DNA from: Larkinella sp. C7
GTDB taxonomy: Bacteria > Bacteroidota > Bacteroidia > Cytophagales > Spirosomataceae
DNA: 64,000 nt
Direction of reading: 5' to 3'
Assembly: GCF_006149005.1 (NCBI RefSeq)
Contig: NZ_VBSL01000017.1
Location: forward strand, 1-64,000
Part shown: positions 1 to 8,528 of the stretch, piece by piece
How the letters are laid out: every line of letters starts with the position of its first letter
Position numbering within the stretch: the first letter of the stretch is position 1
The notes under the pieces: model-generated
What the model was told of the DNA's origin: nothing
The model's database searches: none
What the model saw: only the letters and a program-made list of their open reading frames with translations
Program-made: the position numbers and the translations under genes

Positions 1-18
1 AAAGGAATGATAAAGACC

Positions 19-94
19 AAATGATAAATGCCAAATGTAAAAGTCAAACGCGTGCAGGGCTACTTTATCATTCATCATTTTGTATTTATCATTT
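19..94. repeat. Intergenic imperfect inverted repeat upstream of first permease
   Basis: Left arm 19-44 and right arm 62-94 are AT-rich and roughly complementary, built of words such as AAATGATAAATG and CATTTATCATT. Bases 1-44 are identical to 2821-2864, upstream of the next permease, so the element was duplicated with the gene. A TTG that could extend the reading frame lies inside the right arm, which favours the ATG at 113 as the true start. Confidence 0.7.
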
Positions 95-112
95 GACATT
101 ACAAAATTTCAG

Positions 113-2815
113 ATGCATCCCTCAAATCACCCACATCCGCCCCGCTGGGCGCAGCGGCTTCTGGCCTGGCTTCATCCGTCGGAAACGCTGGAGGAAGTCG
201 AGGGTGATCTGGATGAATTGTACACCTACTGGCATCGGCGGGCGGGCAAAACCGAGGCCACGGTGCGCTATGTGCTCAATGTGGTGTCGGTTTTGCCGCC
301 GTTCGTGCGCCGACGTCCTCAAAAAGTTTATTACCCCCAACCCTCGTCGCTTCGCCCGGATATGATCCGCAATTATCTCAAAATCGCTTTTCGCAACCTG
401 CTGAAAAACAAGGTTTTTTCGTTGGTCAATCTGACCGGACTGGTGGTCGGCATTACGGCTTGTCTGATGATTTTGCAGTATGTCAGTTTTGAACTGAGTT
501 TCGACCAGTTTCATACCGACATCGACCGGATCTACCGCGTCACGAACGACCGTTTCCAGCAGGGAAAACTCGTTCAACACGGTACCATTACGTATCCAAC
601 CATCGGCAAAACCATGGCGAAGGATTACCAGGAAGTGGATTCCTACACCACGATGGTCAACGGCGGAACGGTCAAGATTCGGCGGGAGAAGTCGATTTTT
701 CAGGAAGAACAACTCTTTTATGTGGATGATCATTTCCTGACTTTTTTCACCTTCCCGTTGTTGGCGGGCGATGCAAAAACCGCCCTGAAAGCGCCGAACA
801 GTATGGTGTTGACCGAAAGCAATGCGAAGCGGATTTTCGGCGTCGAACCAAAGGATTACGCCCGACTGATCGGCCAAACACTGTATGTCGATCTGGACAC
901 TGAACCGTTCCGCATCACGGGCATTCTGAAAGAGATTCCGGCCACGTCGCACCTGCAATTCAAGACGCTGATTTCGTACGAAACCCTGGTCAGAACCTGG
1001 GGCGACTGGGTGAAAACCAGTTGGGACGGATCGGACATGTGGCATTACCTCAAACTCAAACCGACTGCCAATGCGGCTGCTTTGGAACAAAAATTCCCGG
1101 CGTTCAGTGACCGGTATTTCCAGGGCGACAAGGTGTCGGGAAGCGTCGAGAAGTTCTACCTGCAACCCCTGCGGCAAGCGCATCTGTACTCCGACTATGA
1201 ATATGAAATTGGCATTGTCAACAACGGAAAGGCGGTTTGGACGATGCTGATCATTGCGGCCTTTATCCTGCTCATTGCCTGGATCAACTACATTAATCTG
1301 GCCACGGCCCGGTCGCTGGAGCGGGCCAAAGAAGTGGGTGTGCGAAAAGTGGCCGGGGCCACGTCGGGGCAACTGATCGGGCAGTTTTTGTCGGAATCGG
1401 TTCTGCTGAATCTGTTTGCGCTGGTTCTTGCCATCATACTAACGGTTTCGCTGCAACCGGTTTTGAATGAGATGGTTGAGAAGCCGTTGTCGCTGTCGTT
1501 GCTGACTGGTCAGGGCTACGGTGGAAGTGCCATGGCAATGGCGTTGGTGGGCGTGTTTGCGCTGGGGCTGTTCTTATCCGGTTTTTACCCGGCTTTTGCC
1601 TTGTCGGCTTTTCAGGCCATTCAGGTGCTGAAAGGCAGTTTCAAGCGGTCGGCCAAAGGAATCTGGGTTCGGAAATCGCTGGTGGTTTTTCAATACACCG
1701 CTTCGGTTGTCCTGATTATCGGGACGTTTATTGTGTTCAGGCAGCTCGAATTTATGCGCAAAGAAAACCTCGGTTTCAACATGGATCAGGTGTTGGTCGT
1801 TTCCGGCCCCGATCTGACCCGCTGGGATTCGACCGCCATCGATCGGATCAATACCTTCAAAGCGGAAGCAAAACAGTATCCCGCTATCAAAGCCGCTTCG
1901 GCTTCCATGAACCTGTTTGGAAAGCGCCTGCCGCGTTCGTTCAATGTGAAACGGCTCGGATCAAATCAGGAAAAGGGCGTAACCGTTAGCCGAATGGCGA
2001 TTGACCTGGACTTTTTCGACACCTACCAGATCAAGGTGCTGGCAGGTCGAAATTTCATCCCCACCGACGCCAACCCGGATGGCCGAAAAGTAAAAAATAC
2101 GGTGATCAATCTCTCCACGGCCCAATTGCTGGGCTTGCCCGATGCGGCTTCGGCCATTGGTCAGAAAATCACGTTTTTTGGCCGGGATTGGGAAATTGTC
2201 GGCGTGGTCAGCGATTTTCACCAGCAATCGTTGCGGCACCCGATTGAACCCATTGTTTTCCAGCCTTTCTACACCAACGGCGGTTATTACTCGTTCAAAA
2301 TCGCAGCAACCGATCCGGAAAAGACGATTGACCAGATCGAACAGAAATACCGGGAGTTTTTCCCCGGTAATAATTTCTCGTATTTCTTTATGGATGAGCA
2401 ATTTAACCACCAATACCGGGATGATCAGGTGTTTGGTAAAATCACCACGTTCTTTTCTTTCTTAGCGGTTTTGATTGCGTCGCTGGGCCTGTTCGGCTTG
2501 TCGTCGTATACGATTTCGCAGCGTGCCAAGGAGATCGGCGTTCGGAAAGTGCTGGGCGCATCGGTGGCCAGTATTGTTGCCCTGCTGTCGAAAGACTTCC
2601 TCAAACTCGTGGGGATCGCCATCGTCATGGCTGCACCCATTGCCTGGTATGCGGTTTCGACCTGGCTGGACGACTTTGCCTATAAAATCGATCTGTCCTG
2701 GTGGATTTTTGCTTTGGCCGGTATCCTTGCCGTCGGAATTGCCCTGCTGACGGTGAGCTTTCAAAGCATCAAAGCCGCGTTGATGAATCCGGTGAAGACG
2801 CTGCGAAGCGAGTGA
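113..2815 (+). CDS. ABC transporter permease, FtsX/MacB type, with N-terminal prefix domain (copy 1)
   Basis: Inner-membrane permease of the MacB/FtsX superfamily, 900 aa. Residues about 1-80 form the acidic prefix domain (PPRWAQRLLAWLHP, then EEVEGDLDELYTYW). The usual permease start, MIRNYLKIAFRNL, sits at residue 84. It is a double-unit permease: TM helix, periplasmic MacB-like domain, FtsX helices near residues 375-490 with VGVRKVAGA, then a second periplasmic domain and a second FtsX unit with IGVRKVLGAS near residue 809. Start chosen at ATG 113; the upstream TTG lies in a hairpin. No ATPase gene is next to it; in this family the ATPase is usually encoded elsewhere. The substrate cannot be told; relatives move lipoproteins, peptides or drugs, or act as mechanotransmitters. 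A tandem paralogue follows. Confidence 0.9.
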   Translation: MHPSNHPHPPRWAQRLLAWLHPSETLEEVEGDLDELYTYWHRRAGKTEATVRYVLNVVSVLPPFVRRRPQKVYYPQPSSLRPDMIRNYLKIAFRNLLKNKVFSLVNLTGLVVGITACLMILQYVSFELSFDQFHTDIDRIYRVTNDRFQQGKLVQHGTITYPTIGKTMAKDYQEVDSYTTMVNGGTVKIRREKSIFQEEQLFYVDDHFLTFFTFPLLAGDAKTALKAPNSMVLTESNAKRIFGVEPKDYARLIGQTLYVDLDTEPFRITGILKEIPATSHLQFKTLISYETLVRTWGDWVKTSWDGSDMWHYLKLKPTANAAALEQKFPAFSDRYFQGDKVSGSVEKFYLQPLRQAHLYSDYEYEIGIVNNGKAVWTMLIIAAFILLIAWINYINLATARSLERAKEVGVRKVAGATSGQLIGQFLSESVLLNLFALVLAIILTVSLQPVLNEMVEKPLSLSLLTGQGYGGSAMAMALVGVFALGLFLSGFYPAFALSAFQAIQVLKGSFKRSAKGIWVRKSLVVFQYTASVVLIIGTFIVFRQLEFMRKENLGFNMDQVLVVSGPDLTRWDSTAIDRINTFKAEAKQYPAIKAASASMNLFGKRLPRSFNVKRLGSNQEKGVTVSRMAIDLDFFDTYQIKVLAGRNFIPTDANPDGRKVKNTVINLSTAQLLGLPDAASAIGQKITFFGRDWEIVGVVSDFHQQSLRHPIEPIVFQPFYTNGGYYSFKIAATDPEKTIDQIEQKYREFFPGNNFSYFFMDEQFNHQYRDDQVFGKITTFFSFLAVLIASLGLFGLSSYTISQRAKEIGVRKVLGASVASIVALLSKDFLKLVGIAIVMAAPIAWYAVSTWLDDFAYKIDLSWWIFALAGILAVGIALLTVSFQSIKAALMNPVKTLRSE

Positions 2816-2838
2816 AAAAGAAAGGAATGATAAAGACC

Positions 2839-2914
2839 AAATGATAAATGCCAAATGTAAAAGTCGAACGTATACAAGGCCATTTTATCATTCATCATTT
2901 TGTATTTATCATTT
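2839..2914. repeat. Intergenic imperfect inverted repeat between tandem permeases
   Basis: Left arm 2839-2864, right arm 2883-2914. It is a near-copy of the element at 19-94, differing at a few positions in the loop and right arm. It occupies nearly all of the gap between the two permease genes and could act as an mRNA hairpin or weak terminator. That role is inference. Confidence 0.7.
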
Positions 2915-2932
2915 GATATTAAAAAATTTCAG

Positions 2933-5602
2933 ATGACCTCCACAAATCCCCCAAATCCTCCCCGCTGGGCGCAGCGGCTTCTGGCCTGGCTTCATCCGGC
3001 GGAAACGCTGGAGGAAGTCGAGGGCGATCTGGACGAATTGTATACGTATTGGTATAACCGAGCGGGGGAAACTCAGGCGGTTTTACGGTATTTGCTCAAT
3101 GTGCTGTCAGTTTTGCCGCCGTTTGTGCGCCGACGACAACGTAAACATCACTATAGTAACCCTTCAAACCTGCGTATTTCTATGATTCGGAATTATCTAA
3201 AAATCACCTTTCGCAACCTGAAACGACAAAAAGTTTCCACCGGCATCAACATAGTTGGGTTAGCCATCGGATTGGCTACCTGCATACTAATTATGCTATA
3301 CGTGCAGGATGAATTATCCTACGACCGGTACAATGAGAAAGCAGATCGGATTTTCCGGGTCAGACTCAACTTGCGGTTGAACGGTAAGGACCTTGGTGGA
3401 GACGGTTTAGGCCAGAATGCCGCCCGAAATTTGAAACAGGAATTCGCCGAAGTAGTAAACGCAACGCGTATCCGCGGGGGAAGTGAGTTCGTCAGCTATG
3501 GAACCACCTCATTCCGACAAGATAACCTGCTGCTTGCCGACTCCTCTTTTTTCGAAGTATTCACCATTCCGTTCCTGAAAGGGAATCCGAAGCGGGCGTT
3601 GACAGAGCCAAACACGGTGGTATTGACCGAAGAAACCGCCAGGAAATACTTCGGTAATCAGGAGCCGATCGGAAAAATCCTGTCATTCGGCAGCGACAAG
3701 ACGCCCTATCGGGTTACAGGCGTGGTCCGAAATGTACCGACGAACTCTCATTTTCAGTTCGATATGCTGGCGACGCTGGTCGGTCGTGACGAAATCATTG
3801 ATGGGTCGGGCTGGTTGTATAACATGAGCTATCAAACCTATCTGCTTCTGCCCGAGCGCTACGATTATAAACGGCTGGAGGCCAAACTTCCCCAACTCAC
3901 CGAAAAACAGATTGGGAGTGAAATACAGCAATTCCTGAAACTGACCCCGAAACAGTTTCGTGAGCGGGGTGATGATTTCGGCGTTTTACTGCAACCACTC
4001 ACCGAAATCCATTTGTATTCCAGGACCGAATCGAACAAGGGTGGGAATATCATGTACATATACGTGCTGACAGCCATCGCCGGCTTTATGTTGCTGATTG
4101 CCTGTGTAAACTTCATGAATCTGTCGACGGCCACGGCGGTCCGTCGTTCGCGTGAGGTTGGGGTACGTAAGGTGATGGGGTCGGTGAAAGGACAACTGCA
4201 GCAACAGTTTCTGCTCGAATCGGTTCTGTTGGCGCTGTTGGCACTGTTGGTTGGTTTGCTGGTTGTTGGGATAGCACTTCCTTACTTTAATCAACTCACT
4301 GGCAAGACCCTGACAATCCATTTATTGACCGAGCCTTACATAGTGGCTGGTTTGGTAGCGGGAACGGTATTGGTGGGACTGCTCGCCGGTAGCTACCCGG
4401 CTTTTTACCTGTCTTCCTTTAAGCCGGTTTTGGTCTTGAAAGGGCGGTTTACAGCCGGAAGAGGGAGTTTCAACCTGCGAAGCGGTTTGGTGGTCTTTCA
4501 GTTTTTCATCACCATTTCAATGATTATTGCCACCGTTACGGCAGATCGACAACTGCGCTACATGCAAAGCCAGAAAGTGGGTTTTAATCGCGAACAGGTA
4601 CTGGTGATTCATGATTCGAACATGCTTCGAAGCAACGAAACCGTATTTCGCGATCAGATCATCCGATCTCCGCAAGTCGTCATGGGGAGTATTTCGGGGC
4701 AGGTTCCTGTCGGGAAAACCAACCTGGATAACACCACCGTCAGGGCTAAGGAAAATCCGGATCAGGGCGTTATGACCCGGTTCTACTTTGTTGATCCGGA
4801 GTACATTCCTACTTTGGGAATGCATATGGTCCAGGGGCGCAATTTTTCAAAACAGTTTCCTACTGATGCTTCAGGGGTTATTCTGAATGAAACCGCTGTT
4901 CAGGCATTGGGCTGGCAGAAGAATCCGATTGGAAGGGAGTTGATCGGCTCCACAGACGATAAGGGCGCATATGTAATTTACCGGGTAGTTGGCGTGGTAA
5001 GCGATTTCCATTTCGAATCCCTGCGGCAGAAAATCGGGCCATTGGCCATGTTTTTGGGTAGAAACTCCGGCAACATTCTGGTCAAAACCCGTACAGATAA
5101 CCTTCCGCAGCTTCTCACTTCCTTAAAGCAGCAATGGGAGGAATTTTCGCCCGCAGCCCCTTTTTCCTATTCGTTTCTGGACGACCGGTTTGAACAGGTT
5201 TATGTCGATGAGCAAAAAATAGAACAGGTATTAACTCTCTTCTCCAGCCTGACGATCTTCATCGCCTGTTTAGGGCTATTCGGATTGGCAACCTACAACG
5301 CCGAACAACGTACGAAAGAGATTGGCGTTCGGAAAGTGCTGGGCGCATCCGTGGGCAGTGTGGTGGCCTTACTCTCCAAAGACTTTCTCAAACTCATTCT
5401 GATCGCGCTGGTACTGGCTTCTCCGGTTGCCTGGTGGGGCATGACCCAATGGCTAGAAGAATTTGCCTACAAGGTTACAATCGACTGGTGGATTTTTGCT
5501 TTGGCCGGGCTTTTGGCGGTCGGAATTGCCCTGCTGACAGTCAGTTTCCACGGCATCAAAGCCGCGTTGATGAATCCGGTGAAGACGCTGCGTTCGGAGT
5601 GA
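2933..5602 (+). CDS. ABC transporter permease, FtsX/MacB type, with N-terminal prefix domain (copy 2)
   Basis: Paralogue of the preceding permease, 889 aa, same architecture: prefix domain residues 1-80, internal MIRNYLKITFRNL, two periplasmic MacB-like domains each followed by FtsX helices (VGVRKVMGS near 409, IGVRKVLGAS near 799). The first ~200 bases of coding sequence and the last ~40 are almost identical to copy 1 at the DNA level, while the periplasmic domains are strongly diverged. This is a mosaic pattern suggesting duplication followed by gene conversion of the ends or selection on the middle. Start is ATG 2933; a TTG at 2900 lies in the upstream hairpin. Probably pairs with an ATPase encoded elsewhere; substrate unknown. 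Confidence 0.9.
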   Translation: MTSTNPPNPPRWAQRLLAWLHPAETLEEVEGDLDELYTYWYNRAGETQAVLRYLLNVLSVLPPFVRRRQRKHHYSNPSNLRISMIRNYLKITFRNLKRQKVSTGINIVGLAIGLATCILIMLYVQDELSYDRYNEKADRIFRVRLNLRLNGKDLGGDGLGQNAARNLKQEFAEVVNATRIRGGSEFVSYGTTSFRQDNLLLADSSFFEVFTIPFLKGNPKRALTEPNTVVLTEETARKYFGNQEPIGKILSFGSDKTPYRVTGVVRNVPTNSHFQFDMLATLVGRDEIIDGSGWLYNMSYQTYLLLPERYDYKRLEAKLPQLTEKQIGSEIQQFLKLTPKQFRERGDDFGVLLQPLTEIHLYSRTESNKGGNIMYIYVLTAIAGFMLLIACVNFMNLSTATAVRRSREVGVRKVMGSVKGQLQQQFLLESVLLALLALLVGLLVVGIALPYFNQLTGKTLTIHLLTEPYIVAGLVAGTVLVGLLAGSYPAFYLSSFKPVLVLKGRFTAGRGSFNLRSGLVVFQFFITISMIIATVTADRQLRYMQSQKVGFNREQVLVIHDSNMLRSNETVFRDQIIRSPQVVMGSISGQVPVGKTNLDNTTVRAKENPDQGVMTRFYFVDPEYIPTLGMHMVQGRNFSKQFPTDASGVILNETAVQALGWQKNPIGRELIGSTDDKGAYVIYRVVGVVSDFHFESLRQKIGPLAMFLGRNSGNILVKTRTDNLPQLLTSLKQQWEEFSPAAPFSYSFLDDRFEQVYVDEQKIEQVLTLFSSLTIFIACLGLFGLATYNAEQRTKEIGVRKVLGASVGSVVALLSKDFLKLILIALVLASPVAWWGMTQWLEEFAYKVTIDWWIFALAGLLAVGIALLTVSFHGIKAALMNPVKTLRSE

Positions 5603-5706
5603 ACGGATATTAAATCGAATAACGAATAATAAATGCCGAATATCGAATAACGAAGTTTGACGGCGGTTTTTTTGGTTTTTTGGATAAAAATGGCTGATTG
5701 GGCGAA

Positions 5707-5740
5707 TTTGGCACAGGATCAACAGCATTTGGCACAGGAT
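5707..5740. repeat. Direct repeat, possible operator
   Basis: TTTGGCACAGGAT occurs at 5707-5719 and again at 5728-5740, 21 bp apart (two helical turns), about 65-100 bp upstream of the dehydrogenase start. The rest of 5603-5804 also holds two copies of ATCGAATAACGAA and no gene. A regulator-binding role is only a guess. Confidence 0.35.
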
Positions 5741-5804
5741 TGACAGGCTATCTGATATAAGGGTCGGAACTTTGGGTATCTTTAGAAACCCAGCTCCCGC
5801 TCTT

Positions 5805-8516
5805 ATGAAAAGATACGCTACCTTATTTTTGAGTATTGGCCTGTATGTCATCAGCGTGGTCAGTTGGTCGCAAACGCCACAACTTCGCTTGCAGACCGTT
5901 GCGACGGGACTAACCAAACCGGTCGATGTCGTCAGTGCCGGTACAAATCGGCTGTTTGTCGCCGAAATGGGTGGTAAAATCAAAATTATCGAGTCGACCG
6001 GTACGGTTCTTTCAACGCCTTTTCTCCATATTCCAGCCGATCGACTGATTGATGTCGAATTCAATGGGGTTTACAGCATCGCTTGCCATCCCAATTTTGC
6101 CAGCAATGGCTATTTCTACGTCTTTTATAATCAGAAAGACGGACAAGGTGTTCTTTCCCGGTTTTCCCGGAATGGCAGCAATCCGAATGTCGCGGATTTG
6201 GCGAGTGAGCGGGTGCTCATGACCTTTCCTTTTCCGGATCAAGGCCATCGGGGGGGCAAAATCCTGTTTGGACCCGACGGCTATCTGTACATTTTTGTCG
6301 GCGATGATGGAAACGTGGGCCGGGGGCAAATGGGCGATGTGCTGGGCAACGCGCAGAATCTTCAGAAATGGTACGGAAAGATTCTGCGCATCGACGTCAA
6401 CAGCGGGTCACCATACCGCATTCCGCCGACCAACCCGTATCTGACTCCCGGCGATGGGATTCCGGACGAAATCTGGGCCCGCGGTCTGCGCAATCCCTGG
6501 CGGTGTAGTTTTGACCGGGAAACGGGTGACCTCTGGCTGGGCGACAATGGGCAGGACGGGTATGAAGAGGTCGATTTTGTGGCGGCCAATGCCAGTAAAA
6601 CCGTGCCTGCGGCCCAGAATTTCGGGTGGCGTTGTTACGAAGGCGCGCATCCGTATGCAACGGCCGACTGTAACCCGGCGCAAAGTCTGGTGATGCCCCT
6701 GCACGAATACGCCGGTTTTTCCAACAATGGCAACCAGTCGGCTTCGGTGGTGGGGGGCTACGTCTACCGGGGCAATGCCTATCCATCCCTGCGGGGTTGG
6801 TATGTATATGGGGACTATGCGCAGGGAAAATTGTGGCTGTTGCGCCGGGAGGCCAACAACACGTACCAGACGATTCTGCAAACGCCAGCCTTGGTGAATC
6901 CCATTGGTTTTGGCGAAGGGGCGGATGGCGAACTCTACGTTCTGACGCTCAATGAGGGTTCGTTGTACCGGATCACAACGACCGAATCACCGGTGGTAAC
7001 GAATCGTCCGCCCGTAGCGCCTTCCCCGCCTGCACTGGCCGCAACGGTTGGTCAGGTTTTCACAACCACCCTGCCGGTTTTTACCGATTCGGATGCTGAC
7101 CCATTAACCTATGCGCTGACAAGCTTGCCTGTGGGGCTGACCTTCAACGCCGGTAGCCGCCAGATCAGCGGGACGCCTACCCGGTCAGGCACGTTTCCGC
7201 TGGTTTATTCAGCAACCGACGGTTTCCTGAAAACCGACTTGTCGATTTCTTTGACGGTGGCTGCGGGCGGTGCGTTCGTCACCGGCAATTTTGAAGGCTT
7301 TCTGGATGTGGTCAATTGCAGTACCATTTCCGGCTGGGTCTGGAACCGGGACAAACCCAATTTGCCCCTTCCCGTCGAGTTTCTGGACGGTGCCACGAGT
7401 GCCACGGCGGTTTTGATCGGGTCGACGCTGGCGAATATCTACCGGCAGGATCTTAAAAATGCCAACAAAGGCAATGGCGAACACGGGTATAGTTTTGTTG
7501 TACCGGAAAGCCTGAAGGACAACCAGACGCACACGATCTGGGGGCGGGTACAAGGCTCGACGTACATTTTGAAGTGGGCTCCCAAAACCATCAACTGCGT
7601 AGGCACGGGTCTCCCGCCGACCAATGCGGCCCCGGTGGCACCGGCGGTTTCAGCCCTGACGGCTCCGGTCAACGTGGCCTACACTTCGGCCGCCCTGCCT
7701 GCTTTCTCGGATGCCGAAAGTGATCCATTGTCGTATTCCCTAACGAGCCTGCCGTCGGGCCTGAGTTTCAATGCCGTTACCCGGGTGATCAGCGGGACGC
7801 CCACGCAGCCCGGGACTTTCAACCTGACGTATGCGGCCACGGACGGTAAACACACGCCGGTTTCGACTACGCTGACCCTGACCGTCAATGGAACGGTTGC
7901 TCCTCCGCCGGTTGTGACCGGTAATTTTGAAGGATATTTGTCGGTGGTGAACTGTCAGGAAATGCGGGGCTGGGTCTGGGATCGAAACAAACCGAACACA
8001 CCCCTGACCGTCGAGTTCTTTGCGGATGGCAACGCGATCGGAACCGTCGAAGCCAAAAATTACCGGCAGGATTTGAAAGATGCCGGCAAGGGCAATGGCG
8101 AACACGGGTACGTCTTTCAAACGCCTTCGGCGGTGCGGGATAACGTCAATCACCAGATCAGTGCGAAGGTGAAGAGCAGCACCTACACGCTCAAAGGCTC
8201 CCCGATAGCGTTACAATGTGCTTCTGCCGCCCGCTTATTGGCATCCTCCGAAGAGTCTCGGCTGGAGGTGATCATTCGGGGAAATCCCGTCACCGGCGAT
8301 GAACTGGTGGTAGAAGTTCGGGGAGCCGCCGGTCAGCCGCTGCGTCTGCAGCTGAACGACCTGAACGGGCGACTCATCAGCGAGCGACAACTGGAGCAAG
8401 CGCAGGAAGTGGAGCGTCACATGCTGGGCTTGAATCATCACCCGGCGGGTCTGCTTTTGCTCCGGATCAGTACGCCGACCCGGAGCAAAACGGTTAAAGT
8501 CGTAAAACTAAATTGA
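5805..8516 (+). CDS. Secreted PQQ-dependent sugar dehydrogenase-like protein with twin modules and T9SS tail
   Basis: 903 aa, start at ATG 5805, where a clear signal peptide begins (MKRYATLFLSIGLYV, cleavage near WSQ). Residues ~25-395 are a soluble glucose/sorbosone dehydrogenase propeller: GHRGGKILFGPDGYLY holds the likely catalytic His, and RGLRNPWRCSFD and WLGDNGQDGYEEVD are family blocks. Then follow two cycles of a He_PIG Ig-like domain (PLTYALTSLPVGLTFN; PLSYSLTSLPSGLSFN) and a ~100-residue module (NFEGFLDVVNC...GWVWNRDKPN...; NFEGYLSVVNC...GWVWDRNKPN...), each module closed by a Cys. The last ~85 residues resemble a type A T9SS sorting domain, ending VKVVKLN. Likely outer-membrane-exported or cell-surface sugar oxidation; substrate unknown. 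Confidence 0.88.
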   Translation: MKRYATLFLSIGLYVISVVSWSQTPQLRLQTVATGLTKPVDVVSAGTNRLFVAEMGGKIKIIESTGTVLSTPFLHIPADRLIDVEFNGVYSIACHPNFASNGYFYVFYNQKDGQGVLSRFSRNGSNPNVADLASERVLMTFPFPDQGHRGGKILFGPDGYLYIFVGDDGNVGRGQMGDVLGNAQNLQKWYGKILRIDVNSGSPYRIPPTNPYLTPGDGIPDEIWARGLRNPWRCSFDRETGDLWLGDNGQDGYEEVDFVAANASKTVPAAQNFGWRCYEGAHPYATADCNPAQSLVMPLHEYAGFSNNGNQSASVVGGYVYRGNAYPSLRGWYVYGDYAQGKLWLLRREANNTYQTILQTPALVNPIGFGEGADGELYVLTLNEGSLYRITTTESPVVTNRPPVAPSPPALAATVGQVFTTTLPVFTDSDADPLTYALTSLPVGLTFNAGSRQISGTPTRSGTFPLVYSATDGFLKTDLSISLTVAAGGAFVTGNFEGFLDVVNCSTISGWVWNRDKPNLPLPVEFLDGATSATAVLIGSTLANIYRQDLKNANKGNGEHGYSFVVPESLKDNQTHTIWGRVQGSTYILKWAPKTINCVGTGLPPTNAAPVAPAVSALTAPVNVAYTSAALPAFSDAESDPLSYSLTSLPSGLSFNAVTRVISGTPTQPGTFNLTYAATDGKHTPVSTTLTLTVNGTVAPPPVVTGNFEGYLSVVNCQEMRGWVWDRNKPNTPLTVEFFADGNAIGTVEAKNYRQDLKDAGKGNGEHGYVFQTPSAVRDNVNHQISAKVKSSTYTLKGSPIALQCASAARLLASSEESRLEVIIRGNPVTGDELVVEVRGAAGQPLRLQLNDLNGRLISERQLEQAQEVERHMLGLNHHPAGLLLLRISTPTRSKTVKVVKLN

Positions 8517-8528
8517 CCGGTTTGGGAA

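Noticed and set aside
122-1372. 416-codon open frame antisense to the first permease
   Set aside because: His/Arg/Gln-rich shadow translation; the plus-strand permease has conserved motifs throughout.
5707-5745. Sigma-54 promoter (TTGGCAC...TTGA)
   Set aside because: The -24-like half is present but the spacing to the second half is one base short and the GC dinucleotide is absent.
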